A stretch of DNA of 64,000 nt from Asterella californica. Its lineage: Eukaryota; Streptophyta; Marchantiopsida; Marchantiales; Aytoniaceae. Positions 40,077 through 50,167 of this stretch are shown piece after piece. The notes under the pieces were generated by a model. The model was not told where the DNA came from. It did no database searches and was given only the letters and a program-made list of their open reading frames with translations. The position numbers were made by a program, and so were the translations under genes. The stretch is from NCBI GenBank assembly GCA_036924285.1, contig JAYKYS010000016.1, positions 558,001 to 622,000 of the forward strand, read 5' to 3'. Position 1 is the first letter of the stretch; every line of letters starts with the position of its first letter.

Positions 40077-40552
40077 CACAACTCAGCTGAGTCCTCTTTT
40101 GAAGTCGACAACTTCTCCGTCTCAGCTCTTTGAGTCTCGTCCAACTTCTCGACTACTGACGTAAGTAGAGCGGCCACATCGACGCACTTGTGTCCTCTGG
40201 ATAGATCACCCACTCCACAACTTGGACAAAGATCTTCGCCTAGAAGGTGAATTGGCGCTGGTGACGATGGACCCACTCGAAGACTTAAATCAGTAAACTC
40301 CCGCTTCCCTTTAGCTCTCTCGGTTCTGATTCTAGTTGGACAATTCACTACTTTGTGTCCCAACCCTCTACAGAAATAACACCACAAGTCGATTTCTACT
40401 CTTCTCCTCGGAGATTCTACTTGAGGTTTAGTACTAGGGTTTTCAAACTCGACGATAATCTCTCTCGAACTTTCTCTGACACTTATTATGACATCCAAAC
40501 CTTGAGGAAGGTTTCTAAGTCTAACTTTCCAATCTTTTAAATTTCCACTCAT
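40076..40552 (-). CDS. ORF0 of element B: CCHC zinc-knuckle leader protein
   Basis: 158 aa starting MSGNLKDWKVRLRNLPQGL; an ATG five codons upstream (40567) is possible, but the start at 40552 matches element A. The knuckle CYFCRGLGHKVVNC has the canonical CX2CX4HX4C spacing; LSLRVGPSSPAP and a second cluster CPSCGVGDLSRGHKC follow, all at the same places as in A. Uninterrupted. It would bind RNA or single-stranded DNA; whether it works in particles, in the nucleus or in the cytoplasm is unknown. Its stop overlaps the start of sORF-b. Confidence 0.75.
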   Translation of the reverse strand: MSGNLKDWKVRLRNLPQGLDVIISVRESSREIIVEFENPSTKPQVESPRRRVEIDLWCYFCRGLGHKVVNCPTRIRTERAKGKREFTDLSLRVGPSSPAPIHLLGEDLCPSCGVGDLSRGHKCVDVAALLTSVVEKLDETQRAETEKLSTSKEDSAEL

Positions 40553-40690
40553 GTTGCACCTTCTCAACCATTAAGTGGACAAAATATCATAGAGGAAAAT
40601 AATTCTACATCACTTTCTTAACTCTTCCGAGCTTTATATTGGAAATCGTGTATTATACATGCTATACACGAAATAAAATCTAATCTAAAA

Positions 40691-41008
40691 TTAACTATCG
40701 AAGATATGATCCTCCTCACCATCGTTTGTACTAATCACAACAGACATCTTGAACTCACTCTTGTAAAAATCCAACTCTACTTCACCAGGAGCATTCGTGG
40801 CCTCCACAGTGAATGATGCTTTAAACTCGGCTTTCTTCAAATCTGTGCCAATGGTCGCGGAAGCTTCTTCGTATAGGGTAAAGAGGGCACCCCAAGTGCT
40901 ATAGATGCGGGTTCGTAACTCATCTATACTCAACTTGGGCTTCTCCGTCTCTGTTCGAACTCCTAAACGTCTCTTCTTCCACCTCGTCATTCGAACTGGA
41001 TTCCCCAT
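40691..41008 (-). CDS. ORFx of element B (105 aa), unknown
   Basis: Starts MGNPVRMTRWKKRRLGVR, a basic N terminus that could act as a nuclear-localisation signal, followed by LSIDELRTRIYSTWGALFTL and an acidic, strand-rich C-terminal half (FKASFTVEATNAPGEVELDF, KMSVVISTNDGEEDH). It lies between the leader repeats and ORF0 in the same orientation. A possible degraded counterpart is at 32199-32384 in element A. Conservation is weak, so it could be a fast-evolving accessory gene or a chance frame. Confidence 0.45.
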   Translation of the reverse strand: MGNPVRMTRWKKRRLGVRTETEKPKLSIDELRTRIYSTWGALFTLYEEASATIGTDLKKAEFKASFTVEATNAPGEVELDFYKSEFKMSVVISTNDGEEDHIFDS

Positions 41009-41165
41009 GAAGTATCTTCAAGACCTCCTTGTATGCCGAAACGTATATCTCTTAGTTGGTAAGAGATCCCTTCAAGATTTTTGTGATCTCCAGTAGCTCA
41101 ACCTCCAAGCTACTAAATCATGAAGTTTCAACAGAAACTTCCCTAATCAGAAGAGATGGTGATGA

Positions 41166-41610
41166 CTGTACAAATTTTCAGAGAACTGAAATTTGTATAT
41201 TTTCACTTCCCTCATGGTTGTCAACCCCCTCCACTTTGAAACATTCTTTCTCTCTCTTCAGACCTCATCTTCTCATGATTTCTTTTGTCCTGGATAGCTT
41301 ATCAGCCACTCTAAAACACTGGAAAGTTTCTCAGGAAAATAAAATTCACAGAAAATCTGACAATGACTGTAAATTGTTTCCAGATAACAGAATTCTTCAA
41401 CTCTCACGAATAGACCCCCTCAACTTTGAAAATTCATTGCTCCCTCTCTAGACCACCTTTTCCTATGATTTCTTTTGTCTTAGATAGGCTATCAGCCAAT
41501 CTAAAACACTGGAAAGTTTCTCAGGAAAATAAAATTCACAGAAAAGTTGACAGCGACTGTACAAATTTTCCAGAGAGCAGAATTTCTAAACTCACAAATT
41601 TATCTCCTCT
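41166..41610 (-). repeat. about 200-bp tandem repeat in the leader of element B
   Basis: Copies start at 41166, 41367 and 41567 (third incomplete), each containing ATGATTTCTTTTGTC and AACACTGGAAAGTTTCTCAG as read on the plus strand. They separate sORF-a from ORFx and have no counterpart in element A. Confidence 0.8.
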
Positions 41611-41679
41611 AATAACTTTTCTCTCCTCCTTTCTCTACAACTCTTGTTGCACTTTCTTTCAACTCTCCTCAAACCCTTT

Positions 41680-41850
41680 CTAAGTGAACAAGATGTAAAG
41701 AATGACTTTGAACGCGTCATATATCACTACGGGATACACGAAAGGTTCTAACGTTGCTAACATCGCGTTAGCTCTCTCTCCTCCCAACGTTCTCTCCATG
41801 TGCTCTCTCATAATCTCCTTTTGTCGAATATAGAACTGAACTCTAAACAT
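41680..41850 (-). CDS. sORF-a of element B (56 aa)
   Basis: ATG 41850 to TAG 41682-41680, 24 bases after the primer site. The product begins MFRVQFYIRQKEIMREHM, then TLGGERANAML, LEPFVYPVVIYDAFK and VILYILFT. Intact and of exactly the same length as in A. 47 of 56 residues agree, while half of all codons carry silent differences. Confidence 0.78.
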   Translation of the reverse strand: MFRVQFYIRQKEIMREHMERTLGGERANAMLATLEPFVYPVVIYDAFKVILYILFT

Positions 41851-41874
41851 CGTTCAACGATCCCTTCAAGTGAG

Positions 41875-41892
41875 GTCCCGGCAACGGAACCA
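41875..41892 (-). promoter_or_regulatory. primer-binding site for tRNA-Glu (element B)
   Basis: The plus strand reads GTCCCGGCAACGGAACCA, which is what I recall as the last 18 bases of plant tRNA-Glu including CCA; on the element strand it is the perfect primer site, four bases after the LTR. Confidence 0.85.
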
Positions 41893-41896
41893 AAAA

Positions 41897-42806
41897 TGTA
41901 AACCCTCCGCGGTCCTATCGATCAACTATCCCCCCCGATCTCTCAACCTCCACGATCGTCATCCACGAATCTGCAACATGTCGGGCCTGTCTCTCACTCA
42001 GGGGTCACCTCTGATGGCTTTGATGGAAGCACACCATGATCTTGAAGGGAAAATGCTGAGTTCACTCATTCATAAACTTATCAACTAAAAAAATATCTCC
42101 TTAAACACATCAACTAAAATCCTCCATTCTAACGACGTTTCTCAAGTTCTCACATACTAAAAATATCCCACACTCTCTATATTACTCAAGTTGTCATTAC
42201 GACAATGTGAAAACAAGGATGAGGAGCTCTTCTCTACTCCTCTATTTATACATTCTAGGTTTTTACTTTGGTACCCCCGATAACTCAGCCGTAACTACTT
42301 TTACCGGGTTTTACTAAGATATTACTTAAGGTAAAAGCATTGATCACATGGGCTTTTTACCTTTTCACATGAGCTTATTCCTTCAAAGTCACCAACTTCT
42401 AGAAGGATTCTGGAATATTCTCAAGGAATCTCGAATTTCCACCCCCCTCTACACTAGGACCCACTAAAAAGGAAACATGTGGAATCTCTTCTTGTTTTTA
42501 ATGCCCACAAAGTCCACAACTTTAATCCAACCACTAATATCAAGTCAAAAAGGAGATAAGGGATACTTTCCACCTCCTTTCTACCTTTTAGACAAGATGA
42601 CAAGATAGTAGTGCTCACTCTTTAGCAAATATCTGAATTCTGCCAAAAGTATAGCTAAGTTTAACCATAACTAACTTTTAGCTAGTCATGACTAACTTGA
42701 TACCTCCTAAAAGTACTTTGGCAGCAAATAAACATTCTCAACACTTAGTTAGAACTAAACACCTTACTACTAGACAAACTTCCTATGTGTAACATAGGTC
42801 GTTACA
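41897..42806 (-). repeat. 5' LTR of element B
   Basis: 910 bp, ends TGTAAC..TTTACA on the element strand, promoter TATAAATAG at 42242-42250 (minus). Followed on the plus strand by the target copy GTAC. Confidence 0.93.
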
Positions 42807-42810
42807 GTAC

Positions 42811-45604
42811 CAAATGTCTACGAGAGAGGAGAATGTTCTTACTCTCAAGTGGAACTCTTAGCTCACGAGAGGAAGAGGACGAGGTTTTCAGAGGAACCTA
42901 TGATCATTGGGGATTCTCAAAGTAGGAGCACTCGTTCCAGCACTATGTCTTCTTCTCAGAAGGAGCCTAGGAAGAAGCTGGGAATGGAGGATTTCACCAT
43001 TTCAGCTGCTCAACCTAGATATGACGTAGTGGAGGATGTTGGCACGCAAAAAGCCAACATAACAGTGGGTCAATTGATCGCACTCAACCCAAGCTTGAGG
43101 AGAGAGCTTCGAGGCGGATTGAGCTCGAGAAGGACCAAGAAGAAGAAATCTAAGGGCAAGATCAATGTCTCAAGTGTGGGAGTTGGTGTAGTGGATGCTC
43201 AGGCCTCTGAGGTATGCACTAAAGCATCCAAGATCGAGGTTCGTTTGAATGGACACTTTGTACCTGATGTGTTGGTGGACGGAGGTTCTGCTGTGAATGC
43301 GATATCTGAACGTTTGATGAAGCGGTTGGGGATGAAACCCACGAGACCGGCGAGCATCATTGTTGGTATGGCAAACAAGCAAAGGGTGAGACCTCTCGGA
43401 GTCCTAGAGAAAGTAGTGGTGTCGGTTATGGGGGTACAAACCTTGATGTCTTTTCAAATTCTGAAAGATTCTAGCTATGACTTGCTCCTTGGAAGACCTT
43501 GGTTGAGAGCCGTTCGTACAACTGATAGATGACACAAAGGTTACTTGAGGATAGGACCTAGCAACCATCGAGTGAAGGTGCCTCTTTCAAGTGGTGGCTG
43601 TGTAACTTCTGATTCTGATAGACCAACCCGCGACTATTGGGAGTCAGAAACCGAAGACAGTGGAAGTGTCTCCGGAGTAGATACAGGTGGTTCTTCTGAT
43701 GAGAAGACGTCAGAAGATGAAGAGTTTGATATGGATTGTATCACGCCTCATATTGGAGCTATTGATTTGCTCCTTCGTCCATCTGTTGAGAAGGATCCGG
43801 ACAAAAAAAAATTAAGTGGAGAGGAGCTAGAGCGAAGACTAGCAACCATCAAGTTTGGTCCCAAGGTGACTTCGGAAGAGAAGAGAAGATTCTTGGAGAT
43901 ATTCAGGAAGTACATCCACGTGTTTGCTTTCAGCTATAAAGATCTGAAGGAGGTGACATTGGAGACGCACCGGATCGACGTGGAGGAGGACGCGAGACCT
44001 GTTCGACAAAAGCAACGGAGGATCAGCCCGCCAACAGCAGTGATCGTCAAAGAAGAGATTGATAAATTGAAGGAAGCTGGGTTCATTTACGAAGTGGAGA
44101 ATTCAGAATGGGTATCGCCCATCGTGATCGTGAAGAAGAAGAACGGTAAGCTTCGCGTATGTGTGGATTACAAGAAGTTGAATGCGGTCACGAAGAAGGA
44201 TTACTACCCGTTGCCATTCATCGATGAGATCTTGGAAGAAGTCGCAGGTCACGAATGGTACAGTTTTGGAGACGGTTATAGTGGATATAACCAGATCCAT
44301 ATAGTCCCTGAGCATCAACACTTAACGACCTTCACTACTCCGTGGGGTACATTTGCGTTTCGCGTGATGCCGTTCGGGTTATGTAATGCTCCAGTTACTT
44401 TTCAACGGTTCATGAACAAAGTGTTCGAACCGTTTCTTGGGAAGTTTGTTAGAGACTTCATTGATGACTTTTGTGTGTATGGGCGGAAGGAAGATCACTT
44501 TGATCATCTGATCAAAGTATTAGAGCGACCGGAGCAAGCTAATGCATCTCTGAATCCAGAAAAGTGCATTTTTGGATGCGAGGAGGGTTTGCTGTTGGGA
44601 CACATCGTCTCCAAAAATGGAATAGGAGTGGATCCAGACAAGGTGAAGAAGATAGTCGAACTACCATTTCCTACTAGCTTGACCAAGTTGAGACAATTTC
44701 TTGGGATGGTGGGATATTATCGTAGATTCATTTCATCCTTTTCCAATAAAGCTCAATCGTTGACCAACTACATGAAGAAGGGTGTAGTCTTCGAGCTGAT
44801 ACTTCAAGATCAGAAGGCTAAGGAGGCGTTTGAAGAATTGAAGAAGGCATTGGTGATAGCCCCAATCCTCGCTAAACCTGACTGGAGCAAGTCATTCATT
44901 GTTTATACTGATGCATCCAATGTTGCGATTGGATGTACCTTGAGTCAGTTAGATGAGAATGGACACGACCATCCAATAGCTTATGCTAGTAGACAGATGG
45001 TGCAGGCTGAGAAGAACTATTCCGTGACAGAGAGAGAAGGGTTGGCCGTGATCTTTGCTTTGAAGAAGTTTCGGCACTATTTGTTAGGAGGAAAATTTTC
45101 TATAGTGACTGATCACAAAGCTTTGAAGTACATCTTCAATAAGCCCAACGCGGAGGGAAGGATAGCTCGATGGAAGATCCTCATGGTAGAATATGACTAC
45201 GTCATTGAGGATAGACCGGGGAGGAAGCATGCCAACGCAAATTTGTTATCGAGAGCTTACGACGAATTGGGGAAAGAACCATTAGATGATACTTTTTCGG
45301 ACGAAGACTTGATGACCATCACGTTGAGCAACGAGGTGCCGGAAGAGTACAAGGAGGTGTGGAATTTCCTTTCTGATGGATCATTTCCTGAAGGTATGCG
45401 AGCGAGAGAGAAGAATGCTCTAATGAGAAGGTGTAAGCCATACACCATGGTTGAAGGAGTTCTTTTTCATCAAGGTGCTGATGGACTGCTACGACGGGCT
45501 GTGGGCAAGGAGGAAGCTGCGAGGTTGATGCTGGAGTTCCACGATGGACCTGTATGTGGTGGTCACTTTGCTGGTAAGGTGACGGCTTTCAAAATCTTAG
45601 ACGC
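42811..45604 (+). pseudogene. element A protease, RT, RNase H (middle part of gag-pol)
   Basis: Continues the frame broken at 34052. It contains VELLAHERKRTRFSEEP, the protease (LVDGGSAVNAIS), a TGA at 43530-43532 where B has Trp, RT (FGDGYSGYNQ, MPFGLCNAPVTFQR, FIDDFCVYG at 44457-44483), RNase H (YTDASNVAIG, REGLAVIF, VTDHKAL) and the start of integrase (HDGPVCGGHFAGK) up to the C insertion. The last RNase H acidic residue is changed: HANAN at 45240-45242 instead of HANAD, a G-to-A change that should abolish activity. It is thus inactive independently of the insertions. Confidence 0.9.
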
Positions 45605-46977
45605 TGTCGCGCTACTTGGCGGCTACATGCTTGACTTCTACTCCGACGCTTAGGTTTAGTAGTTCTAGAAGTTAGCTCATACTACTTCTAGTCCTTTATG
45701 TATATGTTTAACACCTTTGCATACGGTGTTAATACTATTTTGAGCCCTAGTAGGCTGATAGTATGCTAGTTATCTTGTTCAAGCATTTGTGCGCTTGTGC
45801 AAGTGACTTCTTACTTGTCTATGACGTTCAATGCACATAACTTAGGGTTTCCATGCTGATAGGGGTTTGAGCTCATGGGTTGTACTTACTTGTCGCCCAT
45901 GCACGCTTTCTAGCTGATTTAAGTTATTTTTCGGGGCTGCGTGTCGTTTTAGGTAGTTTAAGTTTTACGTTGGCACTCTAGGGAGCTTGACGTGGTAGCC
46001 TATGAGTAAAACTAAGTTGCCACGTGGTTTAGGGTACTAAAGGACAACCAAGTGGAGCTATGAACTCCCATTGGTCTGTTTTTATCTTTTGTTAAAATCT
46101 AAATTTAGAAACAGAGCTCTAGAGTGGAGTTCGAGCATTTGGTAGAAAAACTTCGAAATCTGAGAACACAAAGAGAGAGGTCTCGTCATGCAAAGCACTT
46201 CCAGTGAAAATTTCGATCAATTTGAGTCAATAAAGACGGAGTTTTGAGCAATTGAAGTTCGGATTGTGCTAGAATTGAATCATTTTGGTTGGATTTAGGG
46301 TTTTCAGTGTCACTCGCAGCAGATTTGAGGAAATTGCTTCAAAACTTCGAGGTTGTGTTCTCCACCAGCAGGGCTACGATTTCACAAAAAGTTTCATATT
46401 GATTGAGCAACTGAGTAATTCAGGGCGGCCGCTGAAGCTGAGGGGGTCTGAAAAGCTCTTAATCTAGAGCAGCGACTTCAGAGGAGGAGATCTACAGTTC
46501 TGTGTACATTCAGGAATCCCAACTTCACAGGGATGTTCAGCACCCTGTAGACTGCAAATCCTGTAAGAAACTTCGAAATTGATCGAGCCAAACTCCTGTT
46601 ATAGGTTGAAATAGCCAGCTAGGTACCAGAAATTGCCGTAGTTTTCTTGCTCAAAACTTTTCTGTTCATATCTCCGTGTCAGAATTTGATCTCAGGCTGA
46701 AATTTCGTCTGTGAGTTCAGTAGTACCTCATTTGCATGCAGGGGAAGTTTAGAGGTCTAAACCTTCATAGTTTTCCTCTCCGTGAGTGTCAAAGTTCACC
46801 GCCGGATCCTGTTACTGCCGGCTAGACCTGAATTTTGCCTTCTGGGTATATTACTAGATCTTACACATCTGTGTGAGTGTTTATAGCCCCTGTTGTAACC
46901 TGAAAGCTAACCTCTTGAGTGAACAACCACAGCCAGAAGCCCGGCGCTTTCCTAGGTAGACGGATTACACTCCGACA
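45605..46977 (+). mobile_element. solo LTR C inside the integrase of element A
   Basis: A 1373-bp segment beginning TGTCGC and ending CCGACA, flanked by ACGC on both sides (45601-45604, 46978-46981). Removal with one copy restores the integrase frame (KILDAGYHWKG as in B). It has no coding sequence or internal domain, so it is read as a solo LTR left by recombination. A related copy in opposite orientation is at about 50168-51365 beside the ORF of element E, which suggests that C belongs to the E family. Confidence 0.85.
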
Positions 46978-46981
46978 ACGC

Positions 46982-48025
46982 TGGATATCATTGGAAGGGT
47001 ATTTTCAAGGACTGTTTGGAGTATTGCAGAACTTGCGATGTGTGCCAAGCCTTTGCCAAGAAGTCTACTAGCACTCCTCCCTTGAGATCAGTTCCTGTGC
47101 TAGGTCCGTTTGAGAAATGGGGAATTGATCATGTCGGTCCTTTAAACAAAACACCTCGTGGCAATAGATATATCGTGATTGCAACCGATTATTTGACCAA
47201 GTGGATGGAGCCAGACCACTTAAAGCCACAAGTGAGGAAGAGGTTGGCCGTTTCTTATGAGAACGGATCATTACTAGGTTTGGATGCCCTCTTGAGTTGG
47301 TTTCTGATAGGGGTGGTGAATTTGTGGGAAGCATCACAACCGCTATGTTGGAACATTTCTCCATCAAGCCGCGAGTGACAACTTCTTACAAACCGAACGC
47401 TAACGGGTTAGCTGAGAAGACCAATCATACCTTGTGTGCGATGCTGGCCAAGGATGCTGATATGGAGGACGCGAAGCACAACTGGGATAAGAGGTTACAT
47501 GCAATCTTGTGGGAGTATAGGACTACTACGAAGACTTCGACGGGGTACACTCCTTTTCATCTTGTTTATGGTGTGGAATCGAAGTTGCCCATACAGTTTG
47601 ATTTATCTACCTTTCAAACTGTCCACAAGAGGTTAAAGAGGTCGATTGGAGCAGCAGTTGAGAAGTCTAGAAGGGAACAACTATTGGAGTTGGAGGAAGC
47701 ACGAGTGGTGGCAATGATTCAGATGGAGAGGGCGCAAGAACGTCAGAAGAAATATTACGACAAGCGTCTCGGTAAGAGAGAAGTGAAGCCGTTCAAGGAA
47801 GGAGATATGGTAATGCTTTTTGATGCCATTAGGTATAAGAGAGCTAGGAAGAAGTTCCTTCCACGTTACTTTGGTCCTTTCATTGTCGAGAAGGTATGGG
47901 GTAATTTTACATACGACTTGAAAGAGCTAGGAGGACGGAGGTTTGACCGGGTGAATCACGACAAGCTCAAGCTCTTTCATCAAAGGAAAGTCATCGTTCA
48001 CTCCGAGGACGGAGTGAAAACTTAG
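46982..48025 (+). pseudogene. element A integrase and C terminus (last part of gag-pol)
   Basis: Resumes with YHWKGIFKDCLEYCRTCDVCQ (zinc-site cysteines), GIDHVGPLNKTPRGNRYIVI, then a one-base deletion near 47212 and a TGA at 47258-47260 where B reads Trp. The rest is in another frame: LVSDRGGEF, NGLAEKTNHTL with the third catalytic residue, and the C-terminal domain KFLPRYFGPFIVEKV to the stop at 48023. No chromodomain. The integrase is inactive. Confidence 0.9.
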
Positions 48026-48028
48026 TCC

Positions 48029-48037
48029 GGGGGTAAA
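48029..48037 (+). promoter_or_regulatory. polypurine tract of element A
   Basis: GGGGGTAAA directly before the 3' LTR, matching element B. Confidence 0.75.
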
Positions 48038-48819
48038 TGTAACACCAGGGGTTGCATAGTAGTAAATATGTGATAAGTTATAACTATGTGTGGTGAGTCT
48101 TCTAAATAAGTCCCAAGGCTAGACCATACTCTAAGTTAGTGACAGATAACTAGGAGTAGTCACAATTAGAGTTGGAGGTATTTGAGAGCAGAATATTAGA
48201 ATATTCTAAAGTGTGAGAACTACTATTTTGTTTGGTTGTGCATAAAATGACAAGGATGTGAATAATACACTCTTGTCTTATGCGTGACTGATTTTTATTG
48301 GTTGTAGAGACTTAAGGGTCAAACAATCAAGAGGGTTGTTGACCTTTTTGGCTCAATTATGTGTTAGTATTTTGTCTTGTAAGGAGCAATCTGAGATTCC
48401 TTTCAAAGATTCCTTTATACTTCTAGAAGAATCTTAATTATTAGAGTAGAGTCAAAAGAGGAGAAATCTACTCTTGACTTAGGACTTTTACCTTTGACTT
48501 GGTCTCGGTAAATTGCAGTAAATCAGATTTACAAGTAGTTACCATGGTAAATCTGCAGTAGTATAAATAGAGGGGTTGTGGAGTGATCTCTCATCCTCCC
48601 TTTGCCTTGTATTTGGAAGCCATTAGGCCATATCTATAAAGGGTGTGTTTTTCATCTCTACGTCTCTATGAGAGTTCTCGTTCCCAATGAGGAAGAGATA
48701 TGAGAAGTTGAGAGTTGGATTTAGCCGAGGCCTCTTAGTTCCATGATGCGCCTCCTCAAAGGCCATCAGAGGTTTACCTTGGGTGAGAGACAGGACCGGT
48801 AGCACGCTTGAGGGTCACA
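48038..48819 (+). repeat. 3' LTR of element A
   Basis: 782 bp, starts TGTAACACC, ends GGTCACA, TATA box at 48562-48570, followed by target copy GGAC at 48820-48823. Confidence 0.92.
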
Positions 48820-48823
48820 GGAC

Positions 48824-49660
48824 TCATCTTCCTCGGAGGCATGGCGTCTTCCGACCCACTGGAGTCATCTTCCTTCACCAGAAGCGTCTTCTGGTGAGTG
48901 CCGAGCCTCAGCTGCGACATCAGAGTGGGAGGGGGAGTTGCGGCTGCTGCTCGGTCGTCTTCTTCTGAGGTCTCTTCCTTCGTCTCACGTTGCCTGTTGG
49001 TCCATACTTCACCAACTGTCCTTCCGTGAGATCCCCCATGGCTACATACAAGTAACAGAGGAAAGGTGTCAAGTGTCCTCCCTCCGGGGTACCTAAGTAC
49101 GCTAGCTCCGCCTGTACATATATGTGGAAGAATGAGCCTCACTTGACGGGCACTTCTTCATCCCACACTGCTTCCAGGAACTCCACGTCCTGATCTCCAA
49201 GGTACCTCATCTTCTGCGCTTTTCTCTTGGGAAAGAGATGCAGAAACAACTTCGTCAGAAGTCGCTTCTTCGGCTCCCGGTAAGATTCGATCTTCCATCC
49301 GTTCTTGCCCTGCCTATCTTCCATGAAAAGGCAAGTTGTGCTTCCAAGCACATGCCACTCACTCACGATCCTGGGCAAGATCTTCTTCTCGAGCAAATAC
49401 TCTCGGTCCTCGGATTCTGGCTTGTGGAAGGCCCTGCGCCACCAATCTTCAGTCCAGGAAGATGGTCTTCCTCGAGCTACTCCTGCCTTCGTAGGTACAC
49501 GGTTGCGAGGCGGTAATGCTGCCCAAACCTCCTCCAGTAATCCCTGGTCGGCGAGGTTCCAATCCCACAGGGTGAAGTCGAGACCCAACTCCTTGAGGAA
49601 GGGTGTGGTCTCGGTCAACTCTGCTGCCGATAACACCAACCCTCGAGGATGCATCGACAT
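48824..49660 (-). pseudogene. element E coiled-coil ORF, 5' part
   Basis: Minus-strand frame starting MSMHPRGLVLSAAELTET at 49660. It has a compact N-terminal region rich in Trp (LDFTLWDWNLADQGLLEEVW, SSWTEDWWRRAFHKPES) and SYREPKKRLLTKLFLHLFPK, running to VWDEEVPVK and a TGA near 49139. The frame carries on after the stop with FFHIYVQAELAYLGTPEGGH and LTPFLCYLYVAMGDLTEGQ, then by another frame into PPPTLMSQLRLGTHQ and ends MPPRKMSP at the A insertion. The second half is at 29551-31003. The N-terminal region looks like a folded domain of unknown type. Upstream lies a C-type LTR relative, so this is likely the first ORF of a retroelement and not a host gene. Confidence 0.6.
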
Positions 49661-49739
49661 ACTGGAAGATCTGTTGCACTAAGCCACACGTTCTTACTGT
49701 GAGCTGAAGGCTCAGTCCTTCCCAAGTGTCCACAGTCTA

Positions 49740-50165
49740 GCTTCTACTTCTCAGAAGACGAAACTAGTCTTCCAAAAGACAACTACTCCGTCTTCCGAGA
49801 TTCTAACAGTGCTTCCTAGATAGCTCTCGTCTTCCGAGCTATATCTAAACAATCCTAACTAAGCAAGGCCTCGCATGGATTACCAAGAAGACAACCCACC
49901 TTGCATTACATCCTACTTCCTATCAGAAGATACAAGATTCGTGAATTGTAGAGTGCATAACAGGGTCAGAAGATGGTTGCGGGCTCCTGCGGTGACAGTG
50001 GCCTCTAGGAAGACTCCCAAGACAGCTTCAATGTCTTCTTCGGAAGACCTCCCGAAGTCAGGCTTCCCTTCACTGGTCTCACCTGTCTTCTTCTTCCCAC
50101 GCTGTCATGTTGAGAGTTTTCTTGGGAAGGGCGGAACCTTCTGGCTGTGATATGAGCTTGAAGGC
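49740..50165. other. leader of element E, CTTC/GAAG-rich
   Basis: No gene seen. The stretch between the E ORF start and the C-type LTR relative carries many TCTTCCGA and GAAGAC words and, if E is a retroelement, corresponds to its untranslated leader. No tRNA primer site could be identified. Confidence 0.35.
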
Positions 50166-50167
50166 TG

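Larger units (their letters stand above)
34053..42806 (-). mobile_element. Ty3/gypsy retrotransposon B, nested in A
   Basis: Complete 8754-bp element in reverse orientation, with two 910-bp LTRs differing at about eight to ten positions by eye (near 99 percent), GTAC target copies, a perfect tRNA-Glu primer site and a polypurine tract. Internal order on the minus strand: sORF-a, a ~400-bp tract of ~200-bp tandem repeats, ORFx, ORF0, sORF-b, gag-pol. Coding sequences are 60-85 percent identical to A in protein, while the LTRs share little beyond their ends, so A and B are sister families. The LTR divergence is smaller than that of A, which agrees with B having inserted into A. Only two stops interrupt gag-pol, making B the best-preserved retroelement in the window. 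Confidence 0.95.
31004..48819 (+). mobile_element. Ty3/gypsy retrotransposon A with extra leader ORFs (interrupted by B and C)
   Basis: Bounded by 781- and 782-bp LTRs that differ at about fifteen positions by eye (near 98 percent identical) and by the 4-bp target copies GGAC. After subtracting B and C the element is about 7.7 kb. Order: LTR, tRNA-Glu primer site, sORF-a, remnant of ORFx, ORF0 (zinc knuckle), sORF-b, gag-protease-RT-RNase H-integrase in one long frame, polypurine tract, LTR. There is no ORF between pol and the 3' LTR and no chromodomain. RT active site F-I-D-D-F as in Athila/Tat-like non-chromodomain lineages. It cannot move on its own: two large insertions, two stops (43530, 47258), a one-base deletion near 47212 and an Asp-to-Asn change in the RNase H site. 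Confidence 0.92.

Noticed and set aside
47880..48025. A chromodomain at the end of A or B integrase
   Set aside because: The C terminus ends shortly after the PRYFGPF segment; no aromatic-cage chromodomain residues follow.
48026..48037. An env-like gene between pol and the 3' LTR of A or B
   Set aside because: Only a dozen bases separate the pol stop from the LTR in both elements.
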